A stretch of 44,705 bases of DNA from an uncultured Clostridia bacterium. GTDB taxonomy: Bacteria > Bacillota > Clostridia > Oscillospirales > Ruminococcaceae. This document shows positions 16,116 to 24,683 of the stretch, piece by piece; position 1 is the stretch's first letter, and each line of letters starts with the position of its first letter. The notes under the pieces are model-generated. The model was not told the DNA's origin and ran no database searches. It saw nothing but the letters and a program-made list of their open reading frames with translations. The position numbers were made by a program, and so were the translations under genes. The stretch spans positions 1 through 44,705 of the forward strand of contig CANSRB010000007.1 in NCBI GenBank assembly GCA_947649285.1. Direction: 5' to 3'.

Positions 16116-18368
16116 ATGTCCAAACCATTCGAAAAAATGCATACCCGCCGGCTGGCAGCTCTGGCAGTCTGCTGTATCCTTCTGTTCCTGGCCGCTTCGG
16201 TACGGACCTTCCAGTTCCAGATTGTGCAGGGAGAGGGGTTCCGGAAGCAGGTGGAAAAAAGCACCGCAGCTGTTGTTTCGGTTTCAGCGGCACGAGGCGA
16301 GATCGTGGACCGGAACGGCATCCCCTTCACCCGGAACAAAGCGGCTTTTTCGGTGGAAATCGATCATATTTTCCTCCGCAAACAAAAACAGAACCAGGCC
16401 AGGCTGGACAACGACGCGCTTAATGCGACCCTGCTCAAGCTGATGTCCACCTTTGAACAAATGGGGGAAGAATGGATTGACAATCTTCCCATCAGCCAAA
16501 CCGCCCCCTATACCTTTATTGATACGGAGGAATCCGCACTCCAGCGGCTGCGCAGCGAGCTGGAGGTCGAAGCCTATGCCACGCCGGAGGACTGCCTGTA
16601 TTGGATTTATCTGGAAGGCGGAATCAAAAAATATCAGAATAAAAGCGGGAAATGCACTCACTGCGGCGAAAAATTCGATGACTGCACCTTTATCGGTTAT
16701 TCCGAGGAGGACAGCCGCAAGCTGGCCGGCGTACGCTACCAGATGATGCTGATGGATTTTTCCCGTTATAATAACCGGTTTACCTTCGCGGAAGATATCG
16801 GTGCGGAAACCGTTGCGCTTCTCAAGGAGCTGTCCGAGGAATACCCAGGTGTGACCATTTCGGAAAAGGCAATCCGCACCTATGTCAGCGGGGATGTCGC
16901 CTCCCATCTGCTGGGGAAAGTCGGCCCCATCTATGCGGAAAACTACGACGAATACGTCACCCAGAAGGGCTACCCGGCCAATGCGATCATCGGCATTTCG
17001 GGGATCGAGCGGGCGTTCGAGGAAGAGCTGCGGGGCAAAAACGGGAAAATGACCGTTTCCCTCAATTCCAAGGGGGATGTAGTCAGCGTAGAGGAAAGCG
17101 TGGCGCCGATTGCGGGCAATACCATCCAGCTGACTCTAGACTATAACCTGCAAAAAGCGGTCCAGCAGATCCTGGCGGAATATATTGAATCCTACAATAA
17201 AGCCAATGTGGACAAGCACGAAACGAAAGCAGCGGCTATCGTGGTGCTGGATGTCAAAACCGGCGGGATGCTGGCCTGTGTATCCTACCCTTATTTCGAC
17301 ATCAACGACTATATCAACCGCTATTCCTCGGTCGCGCAGGCGGAAGGGAACCCGGCATTTAACCGGGCGCTGAACGGCATCTACCGTCCCGGTTCCTCCT
17401 TTAAGCCTCTGATCGCCGCCGCCGGCATGGCAGAGGGAATCATCTCCCCGGAATCGGAGATCGAATGCGTCGGACGGTATATGTACTATGCCCCCACCTA
17501 TACCCCAAGCTGTCTCAACGACGGGCACCGTCCCGGCAGTATGCAGACCGTAACCTCCTCGCTGTGGCATTCCTGCAATATTTTTTATTTCGAAACCGGA
17601 CGTCTGCTGACCATTGAAAAGATGAACCACTACGCCAATATGTTTGGCTTTGCGGTTCCGACGGGGCTGGAAATCTCCAACGCGCTGGGATACCTGAATA
17701 CCCGTGAGGACGAAAACTGGCAGGAAGGCAATGTTATCCAGGAAGCGATCGGCCAGCTGAACACCGGTGTAACCCCCCTTCAGATGGCAATTGAGGCCAT
17801 GACGCTGGCCAACAAGGGCACCCGTTATGAGTCCCACTTATTGAAGGCGGTGCTCAGCAACGACACCACCCAAGTAATCCGGGAGCAGGAACCCGTGGTG
17901 GCTTCCCAATTCACCTTAACGGAAGAACAGTTCAAAGCGATTGCGGATGGGATGGTCCTGGTTGGAAACAACATCCCATCTCCCAACCAGTTAACCGACC
18001 TGGGCTATCCGGTCGCGGTAAAAACCGGGACCCCTCAGGTCACCAAGGAAACCTTCAACCATGCATTCGTTTCCTTTGCACCCGCTTACGAGCCGGAAAT
18101 CGCCGTGGCCTGCATCATGGAGGACGGCGGCAACAGCCACCATATGCTCCAGAAAATCCTGCTGGCTTATGAACAAAGCAAAAAGGGGCTTCCCTTTGAA
18201 ATGGAACCCAATGCTTCGGATCCGGACGCTCCCCCGGAGAACAGTTCATCCCCCGACGGGAACGCCCCGTCCAATCCTTCCGGAAGCAGTGAGAATACTG
18301 CTTCGGAAACCTCTGCTTTATCAGAACCGGAAAGCACAAATCCCTCTGAAAGCATCACCAGCGAATAA
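16116..18368 (+). CDS. Class B penicillin-binding protein (PBP2-like transpeptidase)
   Basis: It cross-links peptidoglycan during elongation; its place after mreBCD argues for the PBP2/MrdA role. The 750-residue protein has a membrane helix at about 14-30, a dimerisation/pedestal region to about 330, and a transpeptidase domain. The active-site motifs are SSFK (Ser427), SCN (486-488) and KTG (636-638). Cys451, Cys466 and His471 lie where many clostridial class B PBPs have a Cys/His cluster. Unusual points are a CTHCGEKFDDC segment (Cys180, 183, 190) in the pedestal domain and a Ser/Pro/Glu-rich tail from about 698. I use the ATG at 16116, 7 bases after AAGGAG; a TTG at 16110 is too close to it. 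Confidence 0.92.
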   Translation: MSKPFEKMHTRRLAALAVCCILLFLAASVRTFQFQIVQGEGFRKQVEKSTAAVVSVSAARGEIVDRNGIPFTRNKAAFSVEIDHIFLRKQKQNQARLDNDALNATLLKLMSTFEQMGEEWIDNLPISQTAPYTFIDTEESALQRLRSELEVEAYATPEDCLYWIYLEGGIKKYQNKSGKCTHCGEKFDDCTFIGYSEEDSRKLAGVRYQMMLMDFSRYNNRFTFAEDIGAETVALLKELSEEYPGVTISEKAIRTYVSGDVASHLLGKVGPIYAENYDEYVTQKGYPANAIIGISGIERAFEEELRGKNGKMTVSLNSKGDVVSVEESVAPIAGNTIQLTLDYNLQKAVQQILAEYIESYNKANVDKHETKAAAIVVLDVKTGGMLACVSYPYFDINDYINRYSSVAQAEGNPAFNRALNGIYRPGSSFKPLIAAAGMAEGIISPESEIECVGRYMYYAPTYTPSCLNDGHRPGSMQTVTSSLWHSCNIFYFETGRLLTIEKMNHYANMFGFAVPTGLEISNALGYLNTREDENWQEGNVIQEAIGQLNTGVTPLQMAIEAMTLANKGTRYESHLLKAVLSNDTTQVIREQEPVVASQFTLTEEQFKAIADGMVLVGNNIPSPNQLTDLGYPVAVKTGTPQVTKETFNHAFVSFAPAYEPEIAVACIMEDGGNSHHMLQKILLAYEQSKKGLPFEMEPNASDPDAPPENSSSPDGNAPSNPSGSSENTASETSALSEPESTNPSESITSE

Positions 18369-18484
18369 CTGCTAAAAATCAAAAGCAAGGCAAACAGCCC
18401 CATGAATTTGCCGATTTTCATGTTTTAGGAAAATAAAATTTGGAGACTTTTTTACCGGAATACACATAATATCCTAAAATGCTC

Positions 18485-18513
18485 TTGCAATTGAGGGTGG
18501 TATTTGCTATAAT
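18485..18513 (+). promoter_or_regulatory. minD-mgsA promoter
   Basis: -35 TTGCAA (18485-18490), a 17-base spacer and a consensus -10 TATAAT (18508-18513), about 55 bases before the MinD-like start. Confidence 0.75.
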
Positions 18514-18569
18514 AAATAATCATAATTCAACAGGGAACTGGGAAAATTTCCTGTTTTACAGGAGAGAAT

Positions 18570-19310
18570 ATGGCAAAAATCTTATCCGTTTTATCCGGGA
18601 AAGGCGGTACCGGAAAGTCCACTATTTCCGCAGCGCTGGCCGTTTCACTGGCTGCTCGGGGACATCGGGTAATGGCGGTCGATTTGGACATTGGGCTGCG
18701 TTCGCTTGACCTTTTGCTGGGAATGGAAAACCGGATTATTTTCGATATAGGGGATATATTGGCTGGGCGGTGCGAACTGCAGGCCGCTTGTGTCCCGCAT
18801 CCAAAATATCCCAATCTTCGGCTGCTCTGCCCGCCGATATCATCCAGAGCAGAACCCGCCAAAGAACTGGCAGCACTTATTCGCCGGGCCGCTGAGGGAG
18901 TGGACTACCTGCTGCTGGACCTTCCGGCTGGCTTAGGGCTCAGCGTTCGGATGGCACAGGAGCTGTCCGATCTCTGCATCGCTGTGACAACGCCAGACCT
19001 GGTTACGGTTCGGGATACCCGTACCACGTTGGATTTGGTGCTCAAAGCCGGGCCAAAACCCTGCCGGCTGGTTATCAATAAAGTAAACCGCGCCGCAATG
19101 CGGGCCGGCGGTATCATAGATTTGGATGAACTGATGGATCGGATCGGCGCGCCGCTGTTGGGCGTTATCCCGATGGATCCCTATATTGCATCGGATGGGG
19201 TGTCGCTTCCCTCTGAGAAGCAGCGCAGCGGACAAACCCAGAAAATCCTGGATGCAATGGCCGGGCGGATCTGCGGGGAGTATGTCCCGCTGGTTTTACG
19301 CAGTTTATAA
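18570..19310 (+). CDS. minD: MinD-like septum-site ATPase
   Basis: A ParA/MinD-type deviant Walker ATPase of 246 residues. The Walker A motif is GKGGTGKST (10-18), with VDLDIGLRSLDLLLG (near 38-52) and LLLDLPAGLG (near 112) as switch and Walker B regions, all MinD-like. MinD normally recruits MinC to block septation at the poles. No minC or minE is in this window. The C-terminus ends RICGEYVPLVLRSL and lacks an obvious basic amphipathic membrane helix, so membrane targeting is uncertain. AGGAGA precedes the ATG at 18570. It is followed 75 bases later by mgsA, a pairing often seen in Clostridia. Confidence 0.82.
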   Translation: MAKILSVLSGKGGTGKSTISAALAVSLAARGHRVMAVDLDIGLRSLDLLLGMENRIIFDIGDILAGRCELQAACVPHPKYPNLRLLCPPISSRAEPAKELAALIRRAAEGVDYLLLDLPAGLGLSVRMAQELSDLCIAVTTPDLVTVRDTRTTLDLVLKAGPKPCRLVINKVNRAAMRAGGIIDLDELMDRIGAPLLGVIPMDPYIASDGVSLPSEKQRSGQTQKILDAMAGRICGEYVPLVLRSL

Positions 19311-19385
19311 GGAAAATGTCGCCAAAAACGGACGCTGTTCCGTTTTTGAGATTCACAGCCGGAATACGGCAGGAGGAAAGCGCCT

Positions 19386-19784
19386 ATGAACATAGCACTG
19401 ATTGCGCACGATGCAAAGAAAGAACTGATGATACAGTTCTGTATTGCCTATTGTGGCATTCTAAGTAAAAACAACCTGTGTGCGACCGGTACAACAGGCA
19501 AATTGATCGCGGAGGCAACCGGTCTGAAAATCGACCGGTTCTTGAGCGGGGCGCAGGGAGGCGACCAGCAGATCGCATCCCGGATCGCCTGCAATGAAAT
19601 TGATATGGTACTGTTTTTCCGGGATCCGCTGACGATGAAGGAGCACGAACCGAATGAAATGAACCTGATGCGGCTCTGCGATGTACACAATATACCTTTT
19701 GCGACTAATATTGCGACGGGGGAAATGCTGATCCACGGGTTAGAACGAGGCGACCTGGATTGGAGAACGATCGTAACGGGATAA
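19386..19784 (+). CDS. mgsA: Methylglyoxal synthase
   Basis: It converts dihydroxyacetone phosphate to methylglyoxal and phosphate, a bypass of lower glycolysis under phosphate limitation. The 132-residue protein has the full family pattern: ALIAHDAKK at 4-12, the phosphate loop [18 protein letters not shown] near 58-67 and LFFRDP near 78, carrying the catalytic Asp residues. The length is normal for the family. AGGAGG precedes the ATG at 19386. It is co-transcribed with minD and followed by an intrinsic terminator at 19834. Confidence 0.95.
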   Translation: MNIALIAHDAKKELMIQFCIAYCGILSKNNLCATGTTGKLIAEATGLKIDRFLSGAQGGDQQIASRIACNEIDMVLFFRDPLTMKEHEPNEMNLMRLCDVHNIPFATNIATGEMLIHGLERGDLDWRTIVTG

Positions 19785-19833
19785 ACGTCTCCTTTCCGGG
19801 TGCCTTAAAAAAATTTACTGCTGATAAAAATGG

Positions 19834-19870
19834 AACGCTTGCCTAGAGAGGATCCCTTGGCAGGCGTTTT
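19834..19870 (+). terminator. Terminator after mgsA
   Basis: AACGCTTGCC pairs with GGCAGGCGTT (one wobble) around a 15-base loop and is followed by TT. The T run is short, so strength is uncertain. Confidence 0.6.
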
Positions 19871-19961
19871 GGCTTTACCCGCCGGATTTTGGGAGGGTTG
19901 CTGCCTCATGGTTCCACTGAAGCGCCCCCGCCCGCCTGAAAGAGAATTTCCGGAAACCCTC

Positions 19962-19990
19962 TTGACATATTTAATTTAAAGTGGTAAACT
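19962..19990 (+). promoter_or_regulatory. Promoter of the T-box/symporter unit
   Basis: -35 TTGACA (19962-19967), a 17-base spacer and -10 TAAACT (19985-19990), placing the start just before T-box stem I. Confidence 0.8.
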
Positions 19991-19996
19991 GACAGT

Positions 19997-20285
19997 CATC
20001 AACAGCAGGGACCGGGAAGAAGTAGCTTTCAGCAAGCCCCCACAGAGAGCAGCCGGATGGTGAGAGGCGCGGCGGGATGGAAAGCGAAATACCTCCCGAG
20101 AGCTGCCCGCTCAACCAGGCGCCAGCCTGTCATAGGCGGAGCCGGGTGCGCCCGTTACCGCGCTGGGGTTTCCCGCCTGAAGGCGGTGAACTTCGCAAGC
20201 TTCTGCCTGTGAGGGCGGAAGGAACTGAGGTGGTACCGCGGAATGATCTCCGCCCTCTGCAATCGACGCAGGGGGCGTTTTTGTC
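19997..20285 (+). promoter_or_regulatory. T-box leader (tRNA-sensing riboswitch)
   Basis: The conserved T-box sequence AGGTGGTACCGCGG lies at 20228-20241. Stem I is clear: GCAG (20005-20008) pairs with CTGC (20103-20106), then a GGAC/AGAG kink-turn, then CGGGA/TCCCG. The specifier loop follows, with AGTA (20021-20024) facing GAAATACC (20086-20093), closed by GCTTTC/GAAAGC. The terminator stem CGCCCTCTGC/GCAGGGGGCG (20251-20277) is followed by TTTTT. The TGGT bulge predicts a tRNA with discriminator base A. The specifier codon is ambiguous by eye: TAC, CCT, ATA or AAT are possible, and AAT (Asn) conflicts with the discriminator. Confidence 0.93.
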
Positions 20286-20323
20286 CCCCTTTAACCTGGA
20301 ACAGGAGAAAGGAAGGATTCCAT

Positions 20324-21841
20324 ATGTTCGTGAAGGTGCTGATTTTGGTTTTATTTTTCGCAATGACCGCCGGAATTGGAATTTACTGCCGGAAACACGC
20401 CGCCAATGTTGGGGATTTTGTGTTGGGAGGCCGTGGAGTCGGACCTTGGCTGACTGCGTTTGCCTATGGTACCTCTTATTTTTCGGCAGTGGTTTTTATC
20501 GGTTACGCGGGGCAGTTCGGCTGGAACTTCGGTGTAGCCGCCACCTGGATCGGGATCGGGAACGCCTTGATCGGCAGCCTGCTGGCCTGGGTCATCCTGG
20601 GACGCCGGACGCGGGTCATGTCCAAGCACTTTGAATCCGCCACCATGCCGGATTTCTTTTCCAAGCGTTACCTGAGCGGGCCGCTGAAAGTTGCCTCTTC
20701 CGTGATTATTTTTATCTTTCTGGTCCCCTACTCCGCGTCGGTTTATAAAGGGCTGTCCGGCCTGTTTTCGATGGCGTTCGGCGTAGACTTTACCTACTGC
20801 ATGATCGGTATGGCTGTTCTGACCGGGATTTATGTCATTGTCGGAGGCTATATGGCGACAGCAGTGAACGACTTGGTGCAAGGAGCGATCATGCTGCTGG
20901 GGATCGCCGGCGTGATTGGTGCCGTACTCCAAAGCCAGGGAGGCTTCCAGGAAGCGCTGGCTGCCCTGTCCGTGATCCCGGCGGAATCCGCCCCCGATCT
21001 GAACGGGGCTTACAGCTCCTTCTTCGGCCCGGATCCCTGGGGCTTGCTGGGGGTCGTGATCCTCACCAGCCTGGGAACCTGGGGGCTTCCGCAGATGGTG
21101 CATAAATTCTACACGATCAAAAATGAAAAAGCGATCAAAGCAGGCACTGTTATTTCAACGATGTTCGCCCTGATCATCGCTGGCGGTTCGTACTTTATGG
21201 GGGCTTTCGGGCGGCTGTTCTATAAACCGGGAGAAGAAGGGATCCAGTTTGATGCCATCGTACCCGAAATGCTGCGGCAAAGCCTGCCGGACCTTCTGAT
21301 CGGAGTGGTCGTAATCCTGGTGCTTTCCGCTTCAATGTCCACCCTGTCCTCCCTGGTCATTGCGTCCAGCTCCACCTTTACCCTGGACTTTATTAAACCG
21401 CTCTGGCTGAAAAAAATGCGTCCCAAGTCCCAGATGATTTGGATCAAATCCCTTTGCGGCGTATTCGTTTTGCTGTCCGTCCTCATCGCGCTGAATCCCA
21501 ACAGCCTGATTTCCAGTTTGATGTCGCTCTCCTGGGGTGCCTTGGCCGGTTCCTTCTTAGGGCCGTTTTTATACGGGCTGTTCTGGAAAAAAACGACCCG
21601 CGCTGCGGTTTGGGTCAGCTTCGTTACCGGGATTGGGATCAACGTTGCCAACCTTTTCCTCAAGTTCGCCCCGCCGACTACCGCGGGCGCGGTCTCGATG
21701 CTGGTATCGCTGGTTATCGTCCCGGCCGTCAGCCTGCTGACCCCGAAGCTCCCGAAGGATTATGTGGAAGAGGCGTTTTCCTGCTATGAAGAGGAAAAAA
21801 ACGCCCCGCATAAATTCGTGCTGGATGAGGTCAGCGAATAA
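20324..21841 (+). CDS. Sodium:solute symporter (SSS family, PutP-like)
   Basis: A 505-residue membrane protein with about 13 hydrophobic helices of the SSS/LeuT-like fold. It opens with a first helix followed by DFVLGGRGVGPWLTAFAYG (about 26-44), typical of Na+/proline and Na+/pantothenate symporters. The segment SASMSTLSSLVIASSS (near 354) matches the sodium-binding helix 8. The substrate is probably an amino acid, because a T-box that senses an uncharged tRNA controls the gene; proline would fit the PutP-like look but is not proven. The ATG at 20324 follows AAAGGAAGG; an in-frame ATG at 20243 lies inside the T-box terminator region and is not used. Confidence 0.88.
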   Translation: MFVKVLILVLFFAMTAGIGIYCRKHAANVGDFVLGGRGVGPWLTAFAYGTSYFSAVVFIGYAGQFGWNFGVAATWIGIGNALIGSLLAWVILGRRTRVMSKHFESATMPDFFSKRYLSGPLKVASSVIIFIFLVPYSASVYKGLSGLFSMAFGVDFTYCMIGMAVLTGIYVIVGGYMATAVNDLVQGAIMLLGIAGVIGAVLQSQGGFQEALAALSVIPAESAPDLNGAYSSFFGPDPWGLLGVVILTSLGTWGLPQMVHKFYTIKNEKAIKAGTVISTMFALIIAGGSYFMGAFGRLFYKPGEEGIQFDAIVPEMLRQSLPDLLIGVVVILVLSASMSTLSSLVIASSSTFTLDFIKPLWLKKMRPKSQMIWIKSLCGVFVLLSVLIALNPNSLISSLMSLSWGALAGSFLGPFLYGLFWKKTTRAAVWVSFVTGIGINVANLFLKFAPPTTAGAVSMLVSLVIVPAVSLLTPKLPKDYVEEAFSCYEEEKNAPHKFVLDEVSE

Positions 21842-21876
21842 GCAGACCGTATAGGAAATCTGACGCCCAACAGTAA

Positions 21877-21903
21877 AAGGCCCCGCTTTGTGCGGGGCCT
21901 TCT
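21877..21903. terminator. Bidirectional terminator between symporter and LRR gene
   Basis: AAGGCCCCGC pairs with GCGGGGCCTT around TTTGT, with AAAA on the left and T-rich DNA on the right. It serves the two convergent genes. Confidence 0.85.
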
Positions 21904-21918
21904 CTATTCAATTATCGT

Positions 21919-24294
21919 TTACCAAAGCTTCCACCAGGCGTCGCCTGTCTGGGCGTTCTCGGTGGCGCTGGGCTTGGCCGGATCCGCCGGCTTGGATTCT
22001 TCATCCACTGCCGCCGTATCCCGCACGAAAATAACCGTTAACGTATGCGGAGCCGTAATATCCCGCAGGGTATAGCTCTTGCCGTCGGTCGGGATTTCTT
22101 CCCCATCCAGCAGGACCTTATCCACCCTGTACCCCTCGTCCGGCGTAAAGGTAAAGGTCCGGTCCTCGCCGTCGTAAGCGGTGCAGTCGCCCGGAGTTAC
22201 CGAGCCCATCCCCTGCGAGCGGACGAAAATCCAATTTTCATCGATGCGGCTGGCATAGGAATAACTGCCGGAAGATCCGCTCGGGCGGGAAGGACGGTCG
22301 GGAACAACGGGAGCGTTCTGGACAATCCCCCAGGAATAATGCGAGAAGTGATCTGTCTTAAACTGCATCATCCCGCGGGATACATAGGACGGCTTGATAA
22401 CGTCCACCGACCCGTCGGCATTCTCCCGGAAAATACGATACGCGCGGCCCGGCATAATCTCAGGCGAGTAGATCGACACAGTCATCATCTGGCCGTCTGT
22501 GTACGTGGGCTTGGTGCCGTCGGCATACTCCAGCGACAGGTCAAAGCCGTGCTTGATTTCGCAGTTTTCCTTTTCCGCTTCCGCTTTTACGGCAGCGGAA
22601 CTCGTGGTCTGGGGCGTGACCTTGAGGACAAGCCCTTTCGACTCATCGACCATGCCCTCGGGCAGATTGACCGAGAAACGATGGCCGCTGTTCTGCTCCG
22701 GCTGGTCCAGGTTGACGACATAAGAGCCGTCTTCCTGAGCGCCGGGCTCGGGAAGTTCGTCCGGTTTGTCCGGTTCGTCTGGCTCTTCCGGTTTATCCGG
22801 TTCACGCAAATCATCGGCGCTTTCCTTCAGCCATTCCGGCCATTCCGGAAGTTCCTGCAGGTATTTCGGGAGCTTGGCGGTCAGCTCCTCGGCGGAAAGC
22901 TGATTGTCGTTGAAGTGCACATCTTTCAATTTCAGATTAGACAGGCCGGTTAAATCCGGCAGTGTCGTAAGCTTCCAGTTATTTCCTATATGTAAATAAG
23001 AAAGATTCGTCAGCTTTTCAATCCCGTCCACTGTGGTAAGCTGCTTGTTCTCAGACAAACTTAAACCAGAAAGATTTGTCAGCTTTTCAATCCCATTCAG
23101 ATTAGAGACGTTGGAACCAAAAACTCGAAAGAACTCCAGATTTGCAGCTTTTTCAATCCCATTTAAGTTGGTTAAGGAAGTTCCTCCTATATGCAGATTG
23201 TTCAGATTTTTAAATTCCTCCAGCCCCTTCAGTGAGGAACACTCAAGAGATACGTCTTCTACATTGGGAGCAAATCGGCTGATCTCGGTCAAATCTTGGA
23301 TTTCACCCAAATATGAACCGAAGCAGTTCAGATTTTCCATAATTCCAATGCTTTTCAACAAGGAAGAATTCATCTTGTTGAAGTGATAAAAACTCAATTG
23401 ATTCAACTGTTTCAAATCCGTTAAAGCACTCAGAGTAGACAGCTGGCTGAAATCGTGCATAGATAACTCACGCAGAGTAGTAAACTTGGAAATCCAGGAA
23501 ATATCTGAGATCTCATCAAGAGAAAGTTCTTCAAGCGGAGCAGGCTTTGAAAATTCGGATACCTTTTCAACCTTGCAGTTAACTACATAAAAATTTTTCA
23601 AATGAGGCAGTTCAAGCAGGGGCGCTGCGTCCGGAATTACAAAACCGCCTAAACTGAGCCACTCCAGATTGTTCATTCCCTGTACAGTGCTGACCAGATT
23701 CGCATAATCGGGTAAAGACTGAACGGAGCCTGCAGGAGCTTTGATGTACAGTGATCGAATAGTAGTGTTTTTCAGCGGAGAAAAATCCCGAATCTTCACG
23801 ACATCAAACAGATATAAACTCAAAAGATTATTCATTTCTGCCAAAGGACTGAGATCCGTCAACCCAGGATTCCCCTCGAAATGAAGAGAACCCAGATTTT
23901 TCAAGTCTTTCAGCGGGGACAAATCGGTAACCCCACCCGTATAGGATCCATCGTTTTGGGTGTTCTCAATCCAAAGGCTGTTTAAACTTTCAAAATGTTC
24001 CACCCCTGTCAAAGCATTTATCGCAACCATCTTCACATTGTTAGCAATATAGCTTGTCACTTTTGCCTCAGCTACGGTGAGCAGGCCATCCTTGTTCTGG
24101 TCCCCGCTTCTCACCGCCGCTACATACAGCCCCCTATCCGGGACCCCGGTGTCGTTGTTGTAGACATAACTCTCGGGGTTGTTCCAATCCGTCGTCCCCT
24201 TGGTCATGTCGATTTCGCCGATGTCCACCGCCGCCGCGGGAATGCTCGTAACCGCCAGCAATCCCGTCAGCAGCAGCGCCAATCCTTTTTTCAT
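21919..24294 (-). CDS. Secreted leucine-rich-repeat protein
   Basis: A 791-residue exported protein. Residues about 1-23 are a signal peptide. Near residue 70 the stretch GDQNKDGLLTVAEAK looks like an EF-hand or half-dockerin calcium loop. From about 85 to 460 there are tandem leucine-rich repeats of about 20-22 residues (patterns such as LTNLSGLSLSEN). A Pro/Glu/Asp-rich linker follows at about 485-515, then a beta-rich domain and a Ser/Gly/Pro-rich hinge. A final module (about 695-755) with a GEDRTFTFTPDEGYRV-type sequence resembles bacterial Flg_new/InlB-type repeats. No LPXTG anchor is seen; the end is GDAWWKLW. I choose the second ATG (24294), 7 bases after AGGAGG; the ATG at 24300 is too close. 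It probably binds a host or glycan ligand. Confidence 0.85.
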   Translation of the reverse strand: MKKGLALLLTGLLAVTSIPAAAVDIGEIDMTKGTTDWNNPESYVYNNDTGVPDRGLYVAAVRSGDQNKDGLLTVAEAKVTSYIANNVKMVAINALTGVEHFESLNSLWIENTQNDGSYTGGVTDLSPLKDLKNLGSLHFEGNPGLTDLSPLAEMNNLLSLYLFDVVKIRDFSPLKNTTIRSLYIKAPAGSVQSLPDYANLVSTVQGMNNLEWLSLGGFVIPDAAPLLELPHLKNFYVVNCKVEKVSEFSKPAPLEELSLDEISDISWISKFTTLRELSMHDFSQLSTLSALTDLKQLNQLSFYHFNKMNSSLLKSIGIMENLNCFGSYLGEIQDLTEISRFAPNVEDVSLECSSLKGLEEFKNLNNLHIGGTSLTNLNGIEKAANLEFFRVFGSNVSNLNGIEKLTNLSGLSLSENKQLTTVDGIEKLTNLSYLHIGNNWKLTTLPDLTGLSNLKLKDVHFNDNQLSAEELTAKLPKYLQELPEWPEWLKESADDLREPDKPEEPDEPDKPDELPEPGAQEDGSYVVNLDQPEQNSGHRFSVNLPEGMVDESKGLVLKVTPQTTSSAAVKAEAEKENCEIKHGFDLSLEYADGTKPTYTDGQMMTVSIYSPEIMPGRAYRIFRENADGSVDVIKPSYVSRGMMQFKTDHFSHYSWGIVQNAPVVPDRPSRPSGSSGSYSYASRIDENWIFVRSQGMGSVTPGDCTAYDGEDRTFTFTPDEGYRVDKVLLDGEEIPTDGKSYTLRDITAPHTLTVIFVRDTAAVDEESKPADPAKPSATENAQTGDAWWKLW

Positions 24295-24380
24295 CTTCAT
24301 TCCTCCTTATTTTTATTGGATGCTTTCCCAGGATCAGCCCGCCGGGAGCGCCCCGCCCCCGGCCGCTTATCCCGAGAAAC

Positions 24381-24417
24381 AAAAGTACCGTGTATGTCCA
24401 ACATACACGGTACTTTT
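24381..24417. terminator. 17-bp perfect inverted repeat, bidirectional terminator-like
   Basis: AAAAGTACCGTGTATGT and its exact complement flank CCA. A and T runs lie on both ends. It lies upstream of the LRR gene and of the promoter at 24455, so it isolates these units. The gene whose transcript it stops is not obvious. Confidence 0.65.
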
Positions 24418-24454
24418 AAAAGCAACACAATAAAAACCAATCACGCGTTTCTTC

Positions 24455-24483
24455 TTGATTTTGACAGAAAAAGCGCGTATAAT
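24455..24483 (+). promoter_or_regulatory. Promoter of the candidate small RNA
   Basis: -35 TTGATT (24455-24460), a 17-base spacer and a consensus -10 TATAAT (24478-24483). No plus-strand protein gene follows; the predicted start falls at the first base of the folded RNA at 24490. Confidence 0.7.
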
Positions 24484-24489
24484 GGTTTT

Positions 24490-24636
24490 GCAGTGCGGAA
24501 GAATCCGTTGTGTATGTGGGTTGACACATAGACAGGCATGGAGGTGTTGCCGCACCTCCATACTGCTGCACTCTTGTTTCTCAATGCCATTATACCTCCC
24601 CCTGCCGGAAAATGCAAGGGGAAGTTTTCGTTTTTA
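24490..24636 (+). ncRNA. Candidate structured small RNA, class not recognised
   Basis: From the expected transcription start, GCAGT (24490-24494) pairs with ACTGC (24562-24566) and encloses three hairpins: CGGA-AGAA-TCCG (24496-24507), TATGTG-GGTTGA-CACATA (24513-24530) and ATGGAGGTG-TTGCCG-CACCTCCAT (24538-24561). All stems are perfect. A weak CCCCT/AGGGG hairpin followed by T-rich DNA ends near 24636 and could terminate it. It is not a tRNA (no T-loop sequence), not SRP RNA and not a T-box. Reading frames here are short and lack ribosome sites. The function is unknown. Confidence 0.5.
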
Positions 24637-24683
24637 AGGGGGATTTCCTCCCTCCCAAGGCAGAGCAGCAAGCAAAGAGAAAA

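Noticed and set aside
18167..18421. Minus-strand frame of 84 residues with a signal-peptide-like start, antisense to the end of the PBP gene
   Set aside because: There is no ribosome-binding site before its ATG, it lies fully or mostly inside the PBP coding region, and its Ser/Gly-rich content mirrors the low-complexity tail on the other strand.
20243..20323. In-frame ATG at 20243 as symporter start
   Set aside because: It lies in the T-box antiterminator/terminator region, and the extra residues are not membrane-protein-like; the ATG at 20324 has a proper ribosome site.
24490..24566. tRNA or tRNA-like gene
   Set aside because: The closing stem has only 5 pairs and there is no T-loop sequence or anticodon arm of standard size, so it is described only as an unclassified RNA.
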